A DNA stretch of 64,000 bases, from contig CAWFTF010000018.1 of NCBI GenBank assembly GCA_963818645.1, positions 1 through 64,000 on the forward strand, read 5' to 3'. The position numbers were made by a program, and so were the translations under genes. Below the pieces are notes generated by a model. That model saw only the letters and a program-made list of their open reading frames with translations. It had not been told where the DNA came from and made no database searches. This DNA comes from Gp6-AA40 sp963818645. Its GTDB lineage: Bacteria; Acidobacteriota; Vicinamibacteria; Vicinamibacterales; UBA2999. Positions 42,150 through 52,392 of this stretch are shown here, piece after piece; position 1 is the stretch's first letter, and each line of letters opens with the position of its first letter.

Positions 42150-45014
42150 GCACAGCCGCAGTCAGCGCTTCAGAACTTCAACGGGAACTGGAAACCACGC
42201 TCTCCGGCGAGTTTCGATTCGACGCGGTCTCCAAGGCTCTCTACTCGACGGACGCGAGCGTCTATCAAATCCAACCGGTCGGCGTAGCGCTCCCGCGAAC
42301 GCGCGACGATCTCAGGCGGCTCGTTCAGATCTGCGCGCGCCTGCACTGCCCGATCACGATGCGGGGCGGCGGCACGTCGCAGGCCGGCCAGGCCATAGGC
42401 GCCGGGCTCGTCGTCGACACGTCGAAGTACCTCAACGCCATCCTCGAACTGAACGTGCAGGAACGATGGGCGCGCGTGGAGCCGGGCGTCGTGCTCGACG
42501 AGCTGAACGCGCAGCTTCGCCCGCACGGCCTTCGTTTCGCGCCCGACGTCTCGACCGCCAGCCGCGCCACGCTCGGTGGGATGATGGCGAACAACTCGAG
42601 CGGCGCCCGGTCCGTGATCTACGGAAAGACGATCGACCACGTTATCGAGCAGGAGGTCGTCCTGTCGGACGGTTCCGTCGTCACGTTCGGACCATTGGCC
42701 GAGGGGGAGCTTGCGCGGAAGTGCGCCGGCGACACGCTCGAGGCCCGCTGTTATCGAACCGTCGCCGAACTGGCAGCGACACATCAGGACGAGATCGAAC
42801 GCAGGTTTCCCAAAGTGCTCCGTCGCGTCGGCGGCTACAACCTCGACGACTTCGTCCCGGGACGTCCGTTCAACCTCGCGCGGATGATGGTCGGATCTGA
42901 AGGCACCCTCGGCGTGGTGCTTTCAGCGAAGGTCAAGCTGGTTCCGCTGCCCAGGGCCAAGGCGGTGATGGCGATCCAGTTCGAGCATCTGCTCGAGTCG
43001 CTTGCCGCGGCTCCGGTGATCCTCGAGCATCGTCCGTCAGCGATTGAGGTGATGGACAAGTCGATCCTCGATCACACGCGCAAGAGCGCTGCGCTCGAAG
43101 CCATGCGGCAAAGCTTCATCGAGGGCGATCCGGGCGCGCTGCTCTGCGTCGAGTTCTACGACGATCGAGCCGAGGACCTCCCGCCGCGGCTCCAGGCGCT
43201 CGAACAGGACCTTCGCGCGCGCAGCCTTGGCTATCGCTATCACCACGCGCTTGAGCCTCGCGGCACAGGCGCGTGTCTGGAGCCTGCGAGAGGCGGGACT
43301 GGGCCTGTCGATGGCCATGCGGGAGGATGCGAAGTCTCTCTCCTTCGTCGAGGACACGGCTGTTGCTCCCGAGCGGTTGCGCGACTACATCGAGCGCTTC
43401 CTCGGCATCGTCGCGCGACACGGCACGACGGCCGGTGTCTACGCGCATGCCTCCGTGGGGTGCCTGCACGTACGACCGGTCGTCAACATGAAGACCGATG
43501 CCGGCGTGAAGCAGTTCGAGGCGATCGCGAACGACATCTCCGATCTGGTCCTGGAGTTCGGCGGCGCGCTTTCAGGTGAACATGGCGACGGGCTCGTGCG
43601 CAGCCCGTTCATGGAGAAGATGTTCGGACCCACGCTCTACGGGGCGTTCCGCACCATCAAGCAGACCTTCGATCCGCACGGCCTCTTCAATCCCGGCAAG
43701 ATCGTCGACGCGCCTCCTCTCACGTCCAATCTGCGCTTTGGACCGAAGTATTCGGCTCGAAATCCGATCACCTTCTTCGACTACGACGCCGGCGGTGTGG
43801 CTGGCGCGATCGAGATGTGCAGCGGACTCGGCGCCTGCCGCAAGACGCTCGAAGGGACAATGTGCCCGTCATACATGGCGACGCGGGACGAGCAACACTC
43901 GACGCGCGGACGCGCCAATGTGCTTCGCCTGACGATCGCAGGAAAACTCGGCGAAGCGGGACTCGGCGACCGGGGTGTCTACGAGTCACTCGATCTTTGT
44001 CTCGAGTGCCGCGCGTGCAAGGCCGAATGTCCCGTCGGCGTCGATGTGGCTCGCTTCAAGAGCGAGTTCCTGGCGGACTATTGGCAGCGTCACGGCACGT
44101 CGCTCGAAGCGCGCGTGCTGGGCAACGTCTCAACGCTCGCCAAATGGGGCAGCCGTTTCGCGCCGCTGTCGAACTGGATTGCTGGAAGTGCTCCGGCGCG
44201 AGGTCTCAACGAGAAGTTCATCGGCGTCGATCGACGACGCCGGCTGCCGCAGTTCAAGCGGCGGACTCTTCAGTCGCTGGTGCCAGCGGAGACCGGGCAA
44301 CCGGACGCCCTGCTGTTCAACGACACCTTCACGAATCACTACGACCCGGAGATCGGGCTCGCCGCGATCCGTGTGATGAAGCAGGCAGGCGTTCGCACCG
44401 CCCTCGCGCCGAATCTCTGCTGTGGGCGGCCACAGATTTCAAAGGGTCTGCTCGGAACGGCGCGCGCGATGGCCGAGCGAAATACCGAGGCGCTCTACGC
44501 CGACGCGTCAGCCGGCCGGCCTCTCGTGTTCTGCGAGCCGAGTTGTCTGTCCGCCGTTCGCGAGGACGCCCCGCCTCTGCTGCGCGGCGAGAGTCGTCGC
44601 AAGGCGGAGAAGGTCGCGTCCGTCAGCGTGCTCTTCGAAGAGTTCGCCGCACGGCTCGTGGAACGCCTCGCGCTGAAGCCGGGACCCACATCGGTGCTGC
44701 TGCACGGCCACTGTCACCAGAAATCGATGGCACTCGTGGGTCCCGCGAAGACGGTGCTGTCGCACATTCCGGGTGCGAGCGTCGTGGATCTCGATGCCGG
44801 GTGTTGCGGTATGGCTGGTTCGTTCGGCTACGGCCACGACCACTACGAGGTGTCGCGCGCAATCGGCGAGCGCAAGCTCTTTCCCGCTGTGCGGGCGAAG
44901 GGCGAAGGGGCTGTGGTCGTCGCGGCGGGCACATCGTGCCGGCATCAGATCGCCGATTTCACGGGTGAGAAGGCGCTGCACCCGGCAGTGCTGCTCGAGA
45001 GTCTTCTTCGCTAG
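42146..45014 (+). CDS. Fused FAD-linked oxidase and Fe-S dehydrogenase (YdiJ/D-2-hydroxyglutarate dehydrogenase-like), apparent frameshift
   Basis: About 955 residues. The N-terminal FAD-binding type 4 domain has PITMRGGGTSQAGQAIG, EPGVVLDELNAQLRPHGLRFAPD, GMMANNSSGARSV and MVGSEGTLGVVLSA. The FAD-oxidase C domain has VWSLREAGLGL, ASVGCLHVRPVVNMK and GALSGEHGDGLVRSPFM. Then come Fe-S motifs CSGLGACRKTLEGTMCPSY and CLECRACKAECPVGVD, and two CCG-type cysteine motifs (PNLCCGRPQISKG, DAGCCGMAGSFGYGHD). This layout is that of large D-2-hydroxyacid dehydrogenases that feed electrons to the membrane. The frame breaks near 43254-43258 (HHALE / LAAQARVW); one extra base explains it. Confidence 0.92.
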
Positions 45015-45029
45015 TTACTTTCGAGCTTT

Positions 45030-45060
45030 CCACTTTCCACCTTACTTCCCAACTTTGCCC
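45030..45060. repeat. CTTTCCA-type heptanucleotide stretch
   Basis: CTTTCCA-CTTTCCA-CCTTACT followed by looser TTCCCAACTTTGCCC, in the gap between the dehydrogenase and the transporter. Short and degenerate, but the same 7-nt step as elsewhere. The transporter promoter TATACT follows directly. Confidence 0.55.
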
Positions 45061-45062
45061 TT

Positions 45063-45068
45063 TATACT
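45063..45068 (+). promoter_or_regulatory. Possible -10 box TATACT of the transporter gene
   Basis: TATACT 12 nt upstream of the ATG at 45081, inside the pyrimidine-rich repeat. No good Shine-Dalgarno is visible. A short leader is expected. Confidence 0.4.
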
Positions 45069-45080
45069 TCCCACTTCTCT

Positions 45081-46314
45081 ATGAATCTGGCCTGGTTGTC
45101 CCTTGGCGCTCTCGTCGTCGCCATGATCGTGAGCTGCTTCTCGACGCTCAACGTGGGCGTCCTTGCACTGGCACTGGCGTGGATCGTCGGCGTGTACCTC
45201 GGAAGCATGAGCCTCAACGACGTGCTGAGCGGCTTCCCGGTGCAGCTGTTCCTGACACTCGCGGGCGTGACGTTGATGTTCACGCAGGCGCAGTTGAACG
45301 GAACCCTCGATCGCGTCGCGCACGCGGCTGTACGCGTGTGCCGCGGCAATGCCGGCCTCATCCCGGTGATGTTCTTCGTGCTCGGATCGATCATCGCTTC
45401 TCTCGGTCCGGGGAACGTCGCGACGGCCGCGATGCTCGCGCCGATGGCGATGGCGGTCGCTGCACGCGCGTCGATCCCGCCGTTTCTGATGGCGATCATG
45501 GTCGGCAACGGTGCTCAGTCGGGCGCCCTCTCTCCTGTCGCGCCTACCGGAATCATCGTCACCGGCCTCATGGACAAGATCGGACTCGGTGGGTTCGAAA
45601 TGCGGACCTACATCGCGAATCTCATCGCGCACGCGATCATCGCCTTCGGCGGCTACTTCCTGCTTGGCGGTCTCAAGCTGTTCAAGAATGTCTACACCGG
45701 CGGTGAGCAGGATGCCGAGTCGACACGCCTGAACCGGTCACATTGGGTGACGCTCGCGGTCATCGGCGTCGTCCTGGTATTCGTGCTCTTCCGCAACGCC
45801 AACATCGGTATGGCAGCGTTTACAGGCGCGGTTGTGCTGGCTGCGTTGCGCGTCGCCGATCACGAAACAGGCGATTCGAAAGATGCCCTGGATCCCGATC
45901 CTCATGGTGAGCGGCGTCAGCGTGCTGGTGGCACTGCTCGAGAAGACCGGAGGCCTCGATCTGTTCACCGAGATCCTGGCGAAGTTTGCGACGCCCGGCA
46001 CGCTCACGGGGGTGATCGCGTTTGTCACCGGCGTCATCTCCGTCTACAGCAGCACGTCCGGCGTCGTGCTGCCGGCGTTCCTCCCGACTGTGCCTGGCCT
46101 GATCGCACGGCTGGGCGGCGACCCCTTCGGCGTCGCCTCGTCGATGAACATCGGCGCACATCTCGTGGACATGTCACCGCTCTCGACAACGGGAGCGATG
46201 TGCATCGCCGGGATCAGCGACCCTGAACAGGTCCGGCAGACCTACAACAAGCTGCTCGTGTGGGGTCTGTCGATGACCGTCATCGGCGCCATCGGTTGTT
46301 GGCTCGCGTTCTGA
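45081..46314 (+). CDS. MatC-like dicarboxylate carrier (apparent frameshift)
   Basis: About 410 residues, roughly 11 membrane helices. The N-terminus matches the MatC-type carrier (MIVSCFSTLNVGVLALALAWIVGVYLG, QLFLTLAGVTLMF). The first half includes IASLGPGNVATAAMLAPMAMAVAA and GNGAQSGALSPVAPTGIIV; the second half KMPWIPILMVSGVSVLVALLEKTGG, GVISVYSSTSGVVLPAFLPTVPGL and IGAHLVDMSPLSTTGAMCIAG. The two halves lie in different frames; one extra A in the AAA at 45879-45881 explains it (DSK-MPW). Substrate is a guess (malonate or another dicarboxylate). It lies after a 2-hydroxyacid dehydrogenase, so it may import that substrate. Confidence 0.87.
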
Positions 46315-46342
46315 TCCGGATAGCCAAGCGGACTGAGAGACC

Positions 46343-46377
46343 GGGACCAAGGACCAGAACCGTGGACCAAGACCAGG
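46343..46377. repeat. GGACCAA-type heptanucleotide array
   Basis: Five 7-nt units: GGGACCA, AGGACCA, GAACCGT, GGACCAA, GACCAGG, between the transporter stop (46314) and the next promoter (46385). Confidence 0.8.
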
Positions 46378-46384
46378 GATCGGC

Positions 46385-46390
46385 TATAGT
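46385..46390 (+). promoter_or_regulatory. -10 box TATAGT of the secreted-protein gene
   Basis: TATAGT, 9 nt before the ATG at 46400, with no Shine-Dalgarno between. Directly downstream of the GGACCAA heptad array. Confidence 0.45.
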
Positions 46391-46399
46391 CCGGCCTGT

Positions 46400-46941
46400 A
46401 TGAAGATCGTTTCTTACCGCCGCGTTTTCCGCAGGCCTTATCGCCCTGTCGGTCATCAGCTTTTCCGGTTATCTGGAGGCACAGGCCCCCGCCCCTCCGC
46501 CGCCCCCGCAGGCAGGACACCCATCAGGAAAGCTGGTGATCTGGGGAGACACCGCGATCTTCATCAATCCGACGGACCCCAATAACTGCATCCTGACGAA
46601 TCGCTTCAAACGTGGGGAGCGCGTCGGATTCCGCATGACGGCGATCGATGGCGGCACCGGCGAAGTGGAGCAAACGGCTGGTCTCGTCGCGCACGTCACC
46701 TTTGCCGGGAAGACAGTCGATGTGCCGATGCAATGGCGCGGCGACGCGGGTCCGAAAGCCCCAGCGCCGCGAGGCTATATACGATCGCCGTACGAGCTCT
46801 GGACCGGATCGTGGACCGTCCCGGCCGATGCGCCGATTGGCCGCATCAGCTATACCGTGACGGCGACCGACAAGTTCGGGAGAAAGGCCACGTTCACGCC
46901 CGTTCTCCGCCGAAGCCTCGCAACTCGTCATCGTTCCGTAG
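46400..46941 (+). CDS. Secreted hypothetical protein with two apparent frameshifts
   Basis: About 180 residues once two extra bases are removed. The first break is 2-5 nt after the ATG: dropping one A near 46403 gives MRSFLTAAFSAGLIALSVISF, a signal peptide, then EAQAPAPPPPPQ. The mature part has GKLVIWGDTAIFINPTDPNNCILTNRFKRGERVGFRMTAIDGGTG, VAHVTFAGKTVDVPMQWRG, PYELWTGSWTVPADAPIGRISYTVTATDKFGRKATFTP. A second extra C at 46899-46901 hides the likely end FSAEASQLVIVP with TAG at 46939-46941. The domain looks like an immunoglobulin-like beta sandwich. Function unknown. The next lipoprotein gene starts 3 nt later, so the two are probably partners. Confidence 0.72.
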
Positions 46942-46944
46942 GCG

Positions 46945-48579
46945 ATGCGGGTCCTGCGCTCGGCCTTCGCGCTGCTTGCGCTCGTCGCGGTCGTCTCCTG
47001 TTCGAAGACCGCCGCGTCTCCTTCCGAGTCTTCGACGCCGGCCGAATCGTCGGCAGCACCTGCTGCCGCGTCGCAAACGCTGTCGCTCACCTACAAGTCG
47101 CCGACTGTTGGAGCCGACGTCATCGCGAAGGCGACCGGATTGCCCGCGGGCAAGACAGTTGACCTCACGTGGGGAACGGTCACCGGCGGCTGGGTGGTCG
47201 AGGACTACTATCGCTTCCGCGGCAAGAAGTACGAGGACGCGACGATCTCACTCGGCAAATTCACCGTCGACAGCACTGGAGCGCTCGACGCGCGATTCAC
47301 GATCCCTGAAGACTACGGCGGTGTTCACGAGGTCATCGCACTCATCGACGGAAAGCCAGTCGCACAGAACGGCATCGAGGTCACGCAGAGCTTCGAGCTG
47401 ACTCCTGCTTCCGGCCCCGTGGGCACGCCGCTCGAGCTCCGAGTCAAGGGACTCGGCTGGCGGACGATGGAGAGCACGTGGGTGGTGAACTGGGACAACA
47501 ACCTCGTGGGATTCGTCTCCGCTGCGGGAACGAAGGGATCGGCAGTCGCGCGATTCCGCGCGGCAGGACCGTCCGGCGATCACGTGGTCAGGATCCTCAC
47601 CGGATATCAGGGTCAGGGCTATCTGAACTACGAGCAGTCGCCCGTGGCGCATCTTCCGCGCCCGCAGTTCACGTTCAGAACGACGCCCGGACCTCCTCCG
47701 TCGCTGACGGCCTTTGCCGAACCGTATCAGCGCCAGCCGGTTCCCAAGACCGAGGTGCACGTCGAGGATGCGACGCTGACTCTCGATCGGACCCAGGGCC
47801 CGGTCGGCTCGCGCGTGATGCTCCGCGGTGACGGATTTCCCGCGAACACCTCACTGCAGCTGGCATGGCAAACGTACGTGGGCAGCCGCGTCAGCGGCAA
47901 CGGGTTCGAGCCGCAGGAACAGGAATTCGGCAGCGTGAAGGTGGGCAGCGACGGTCGCATCGAGTCGCCACTCACGATCCCGGACGACCTGGGCGGCCTG
48001 CACGGCCTCGCGCTCCGCGACGGCGACAAGACGCTCGCGCGCGCCTTCTTCGTCATCGAGACGAGCATCGTCAGCATCTCGGCGACGTCAGGGCCGGTCG
48101 GCACGCCGGTGACGATTCATCTGAAGGGTGTCGGGTGGACTGAATACGACAACATCTACGTGGCGACTTACGACAACGCCTATATGGGTTACGCGTGCGG
48201 CTTCAACAGCCAGGGCGACGTCGTGATCAACTTCCACGCAACCGGCACGCCTGGCATTCACATCATCGACTTGTATCCCGGGATCTATCAGGGACCGCCG
48301 ACCGAAACGCAGCTGCTCTATCGTCAGCCGCAGCTCACCTACGCAGACGATCATCCCGGTAACAAGATTCCCGCACTCCGCTTCATGTTCGAAGTCACGG
48401 CACCGAAAGACGGTTTCGAGCGGCTCGTAGATCTACGCGCGTGGCGCACGCGCGATGCGACGCAGTTCCCCGGGGTCCAGCCAGTTGAGATGACACCGTT
48501 CGCAGGTGTCGATGACGAGGTTGCCCGGCCCACCGTAGAAGTGACTCAGCATCGGACGCTGGCAGCCTGGGACAGCTGA
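46945..48579 (+). CDS. Lipoprotein with repeated GPVGT-type beta domains
   Basis: Up to 544 residues. Lipoprotein signal LRSAFALLALVAVVSC with lipobox Cys. The mature part has three or four similar beta domains marked by SGPVGTPLELRVKGLGW (~155), QGPVGSRVMLRGDGF (~283) and SGPVGTPVTIHLKGVGWT (~385), alternating with FTIPEDYGGVHEVIALIDG / LTIPDDLGGLHGLALRDG segments. This is IPT/TIG-like. It probably binds a ligand or partner at the outer membrane; function unknown. The last ~45 codons run antisense to the zinc-ribbon gene (48433-48907), so the true end may be earlier, perhaps near 48432 if another base error is present. Confidence 0.78.
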   Translation: MRVLRSAFALLALVAVVSCSKTAASPSESSTPAESSAAPAAASQTLSLTYKSPTVGADVIAKATGLPAGKTVDLTWGTVTGGWVVEDYYRFRGKKYEDATISLGKFTVDSTGALDARFTIPEDYGGVHEVIALIDGKPVAQNGIEVTQSFELTPASGPVGTPLELRVKGLGWRTMESTWVVNWDNNLVGFVSAAGTKGSAVARFRAAGPSGDHVVRILTGYQGQGYLNYEQSPVAHLPRPQFTFRTTPGPPPSLTAFAEPYQRQPVPKTEVHVEDATLTLDRTQGPVGSRVMLRGDGFPANTSLQLAWQTYVGSRVSGNGFEPQEQEFGSVKVGSDGRIESPLTIPDDLGGLHGLALRDGDKTLARAFFVIETSIVSISATSGPVGTPVTIHLKGVGWTEYDNIYVATYDNAYMGYACGFNSQGDVVINFHATGTPGIHIIDLYPGIYQGPPTETQLLYRQPQLTYADDHPGNKIPALRFMFEVTAPKDGFERLVDLRAWRTRDATQFPGVQPVEMTPFAGVDDEVARPTVEVTQHRTLAAWDS

Positions 48580-48907
48580 TGGTGCGATCGCCGGGTGTCT
48601 GCCGTCGCGGCGGGATCGTCCCTGACTGCTCTTCGCGAGCACGCGCCGCGTTGATCACGGCGACGAAGTTCTCCATCTCGACGAGCAACCCTTCGCAGCG
48701 TTGACAGAACAGCAGCGGGCACCCATCGAGCTTTCCGCTCGCAAGCGATGTCTGACAGGTCGGGCACATCTTGTCGCTCGCGCCTACGGTCTCTATCAGG
48801 ACCGCAATTCCGGCGAGCTGCTCGCTCGAGCCACAGTGACCGCAGACAAGCACACCGGTGCTCCGGTCGGCCTGCATGGGTGCTCCGCAATTGGCGCAAT
48901 TGGCCAT
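48433..48907 (-). CDS. Zinc-ribbon protein (apparent frameshift)
   Basis: About 157 residues with several Cys pairs. The N-terminus is MANCANCGAPM...GVLVCGHCGS (zinc ribbon 1), then MCPTCQTSLASGKLDGCPLLFCQRCEGLL (ribbon 2). A final ribbon is split by a frameshift: ISCPR in one frame and CQRPMLSHFYGGPGNLVIDTCERCHLNWLDPGELRRI in the next. Removing one base near 48560-48568 gives CPRCQRPM, completing the Cys set. The TFIIB/IIS-type ribbon with the ...CxxCxxxWLDPGEL motif is common in uncharacterised bacterial proteins. Function unknown. Convergent with the lipoprotein gene. Confidence 0.75.
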
Positions 48908-48943
48908 GACCGGTTTATCGGTCGGCCGAGGGCGGGTCTGGAG

Positions 48944-48967
48944 GAGGCGGGTCTAAAGACCCGCCTC
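48944..48967. terminator. 11-bp perfect hairpin GAGGCGGGTCT/AGACCCGCCTC
   Basis: Arms at 48944-48954 and 48957-48967 with only AA between; in RNA the loop would be TAAA on a 10-bp GC-rich stem. It lies between the start of the zinc-ribbon gene and the stop of the TonB receptor, so it likely ends receptor transcription. A similar GAGGCGGGTCTTTT occurs at 58399. Confidence 0.55.
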
Positions 48968-48970
48968 TAC

Positions 48971-49005
48971 CTTCGTGAACTTCGTGTTCTTCGTGAGCTT
49001 CGCGC
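48971..49005. repeat. CTTCGTGNN 9-nt repeat
   Basis: Four near-copies with a 9-nt step: CTTCGTGAA, CTTCGTGTT, CTTCGTGAG, CTTCGCGCG. It ends at the TonB-receptor stop. The period differs from the heptad arrays, so it is reported separately. Confidence 0.7.
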
Positions 49006-49006
49006 G

Positions 49007-52000
49007 TCAGAAGTTGAAGTCGACGCTGATGCGAATGAGGCGTCCGGTCAGAATCGCGTTCGGCTGCAGCCACGGTCCGTTCGGTGTGAAGCTGTTGTTG
49101 TAGCTGATCACCGGGTTCGCGTTCATCACGTTATAGAGGTCGGCGGAGATCATCGACCGTGTCGAACCGAACGTGAAGTTCTTCGCAATGCGGAAGTCGA
49201 GCTGGTTGATCCGATCTCCGTACAGTGACCCTGGCTCGATCAGGTTGATGGTGACGTTGGTGCACGTTCCCGGACGGCAGCACGGCCGAGAAACGTGTGC
49301 GACCTGGGCCGCTGGCATCGCGTAATTGGCGGCGAGCAGCTGTCCGGGTTTGCTCTGGAACACTGCGCTGACCTGCGCGTCGATCTTCGGGATCACGTAC
49401 GAGCCCAGTCCGCGAAGCTGCGTGAGCATGCCGTATGCGACGTGGCAATAGGGGCTCGTCGTGGCTAACGGTCGAGCCGACGAGACCCGCGCCGATCCCC
49501 GTGTTCACCTCGTGGAGCTGGTCTCTCACTTCACACGCATCGGCGACGTTCTGACCCGTGCTCGTGCCGCCCTGAAGAGTCAGGCCGCCCTGGCGCAGGC
49601 TGACGGTCACGTCGAGGCCGTTGAAGTACTGGTACTCCTTGCCATAATTGTCAGCAAGCGTCGACAGAGTGTTGACCTGCCCTGCCTTAGCAGGCACGAC
49701 GTCGTAGAGCGTGCCGATCGAATACCCGCCGCCGTTCGGGAGCCGTGAATCCGACGGCGCCAGCACGGTGTACGGCGTCAGGTCAGCGTTCGCCAGGGCC
49801 TGGTTGTCGTTGACCGTGAAGCCGTCGAACGATCGCCTGTAGTAACCGACCTCGATCGACATGCGTGTAAAGATCTGCTGCTGGACCGAGAGGCCCAGGC
49901 TCCAGTCGCCGGCGCGCACGCCCCATCCGTTGAGGAGGTTGGGATCGTAGGCCCCTGACAGCACAGGTTGGCCAAACGCCGTATTCGAAATCTGGCCGCA
50001 GAAGTCTGCTCCGCCTCCACCGTTGACCGCCGCAGGATTTCCGTTGGCGTTCGGATTGGACAGGTCGCAGTTGGGCGTCAGATCCGCGTTCGCGTCAATC
50101 CATGTCCTGGTGACACCCGGCACGCCGAAAGGACCCGTTGACGTCGGGATTCGAAGCGTCGGATTCGAGTTGGCATACGTCAACTGCACGCCAACGCCTT
50201 CCAGATACCTGCCAAGGTTCATCTTGACGGCGGTCTTGCCGTTGCCGAAGACGTCATAGGCCACACCGAACCGCGGCGTGATGTCCTTGTAGCTGTTGAC
50301 GCCTTTCGTTTCGTCGAAATGGTAGGGCGTTGCGAGGAATCTATCCGGCCCAATGTTCTGCTCGGGGAACCAGCTCTTCGCCACATCGAAGCGGACGGCG
50401 CCCTGCAGCGTCAACCGTCCCATCGTGAACTGTTCCTGTGCGAAGACCGCATCCCATCCTGCCCGAGCGTTGTTGATCCACGGTGAAATGGTCTGCGTCA
50501 GCTGATTCGGAACACCGTTGTTGAAGCGGTACCACAGGTCCGTGGTGTTGGTGGTCCAGGTCCGGTCGTCTGTCATCAGCGTTCCCTGATAACCAACCTT
50601 GAAGCTGTGCCGGCCTGTTACGTACGCCAGTGACCCCCTCCACGTGTACGAGCCCGTGCGGTTGTCGCCGTAGTCCTGCGAGCGATACACGATGCCGGGG
50701 CCGATTGCCGTTGGCCGCGCAGCCGGTTGCACACTGTTCGGTGACCTTGATCAGGTCGTGCGTCGGATTCGGGACGCGCTCGAAGTTGCCCCAGCCGTAG
50801 TACGTGCCGCCGAAACCGGCGTCGAGGAGCAGCCGATTCGTCACGGGTGACGACCACGTTACTTGCGGCACGCGGAGCGGCAGCGTCTGATTCGGGCCGT
50901 TCGCCTCGGGTGAAACGACCGCAGGAGTGGTGATACCGATCGTATTCCCCTCGCACTTGCGGCACACCCACTGCTCATCCCAGTAGCCGCCGATCTTGTT
51001 GCGCGGCGTCATCTGCCACGTCAGACGTCCGCTGATGTTCTCCCACGTGCGGTCGGAGAATCCGGGGTCGTTCAGGTCCGGGGCATAGAGCCATTTCGTC
51101 GCATCGCCGGCGTTCAGATTGACGAACTGGTTCGCGTTCACGCGCGTGCTTCCCTGTGTGCGCGCCGTCGCGAAGTACCACAACTTGTCGCGCATGATCG
51201 GTCCACCGATCGCACCGTTGAGGTCGTAGATCTTTGTCAGCGGCGTCGGCGCGGCAACGCCGGTGCCTTCCGAGTTGTCCGACTGAAGGTTCTTGCCGCT
51301 GCCGCTGTAGAACGCCGATCCGTGAATCGAGTTGCCGCCGGTCTTCGGCACGACGTTCATCACCAGTCCCGCGGTCTCGGATTCGCCGAGTCCGCCGGAC
51401 GTCGTGAACGAAATCTCTTCCGAGTTGCCAACGTCCACGGAGAAGCCGGGTGGCTGATTGCCGCCGGGAGGATTTCCGACGTTGAGACCGTCGATCGTCA
51501 TGCGGCCTTCGTTGTTGCGGCCACCATGAATTGGAAACTGCGTGGTGGCAGTGCCGGTGGCGACGTCGTTCGTGTTCGTCACGACGCCGGGCACGACGAC
51601 GACGAGCGCGTTGTAGCTGCGCACGGTCGGAATGGCCTTGAGCACCTCATTGTTGATGACGGTCTGACGCCGGGCGCTCGAGACGTCGACGATCGGGCTC
51701 TCTCCAGTCACGGTGACCGTTTCCTGAAGATTGCCGACGCGCAGTTCCGCGTTGATGGTGGCAGTAAACGAGCCGGTCAGCTCGACGCCTTCGCGTTCGA
51801 ATGTGCTGAACCCCGGCAAGGTGAACGTAACCTTGTAGACCCCCGGGCGGAGATCTTCGACGCGGTACTGTCCGCTGCTGTCGCTGATGCTCGTGCGGAC
51901 TTTTTCAATCAGCGCTGGACTGCTGGCTTCAACGGTGACACCGGGAAGTACTGCCCCTGAGGTATCCCTGACCGAACCTGCGATCACTGCCTGTGCACGG

Positions 52001-52062
52001 GCTCCGGCTGGGATGAGGATGATCAACGCCACAACTGCCAGCGCCTTCACGCCTAAGCGCAT
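49007..52062 (-). CDS. Oar-like TonB-dependent outer-membrane receptor (two apparent frameshifts)
   Basis: About 1018 residues. Signal peptide VALIILIPAGARAQ. An N-terminal carboxypeptidase-regulatory beta domain (VIAGSVRDTSGAVLPGVTVEASSPALIEK...SGQYRVEDLRPGVYKVTFTLPGF) precedes the plug (RRQTVINNEVLKAIPTVRSYNALVVVVPGVV, GGRNNEGRMTIDGLNVG, VMNVVPKTGGNSIHGSAFY). The barrel follows and ends FNF-like with RLIRISVDFNF, a C-terminal aromatic typical of barrel proteins. Breaks: one extra C at 50697-50700 (CAANGNRP / GIVYRSQDYG) and one base near 49464-49468. Removing both gives one continuous protein. Import substrate unknown; in Acidobacteria such receptors are many. Good Shine-Dalgarno GAGAGGTGG before the ATG. 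Divergent from blaI. Confidence 0.9.
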
Positions 52063-52352
52063 ATGCCACCTCTCTGTCGATTGGTTCCGTCCCGAACTAG
52101 GTCACGCCGATAGGTTCGTTCTCCCCGCTACCCTAAACTTGGTATCTCCAACGTGCTCAATGGAATCGCGCCACACGTATAGCGCGACTCGTGGTGCCGA
52201 TGGGTTGCGACACTACTCCCACAGGTCTCTCGAATCAAGATATATGTCGCACACCGGCGTAACGCAGCCGACCTGTCTGTCGTAGTTCTGAAGTTTGGCT
52301 GTCCACCGCTGGCCCTTGCTACACGGTACGCAGGGTCCACTGAACTACCTTG

Positions 52353-52380
52353 TTGACAACTGAGAAACCGTGGTGCTAAT
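52353..52380 (+). promoter_or_regulatory. blaI promoter (TTGACA - 16 nt - GCTAAT)
   Basis: A near-consensus -35 TTGACA (52353-52358) and a -10-like GCTAAT (52375-52380) spaced 16 nt, 12 nt before the ATG. It is the only promoter here with a clear -35 box. Confidence 0.6.
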
Positions 52381-52391
52381 TTTTTGGCACC
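52372..52391. promoter_or_regulatory. Inverted repeat GGTGC-N10-GCACC overlapping the -10 box and start of blaI
   Basis: Arms GGTGC (52372-52376) and GCACC (52387-52391) around TAATTTTTTG. It overlaps the -10 box and ends 1 nt before the blaI ATG, where a BlaI dimer would block its own transcription. Autorepression is inferred from the family. The sequence does not match a known TACA-type BlaI operator. Confidence 0.4.
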
Positions 52392-52392
52392 A

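Larger units (their letters stand above)
52063..52392. other. 330-bp divergent intergenic region between the TonB receptor and blaI
   Basis: No coding frame or RNA gene recognised. It contains the blaI promoter at its right end (see 52353-52391) and, at its left end, the receptor Shine-Dalgarno. The middle is not repetitive. It is the longest non-coding stretch in the window and is the natural place for operators of both genes. Confidence 0.6.
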
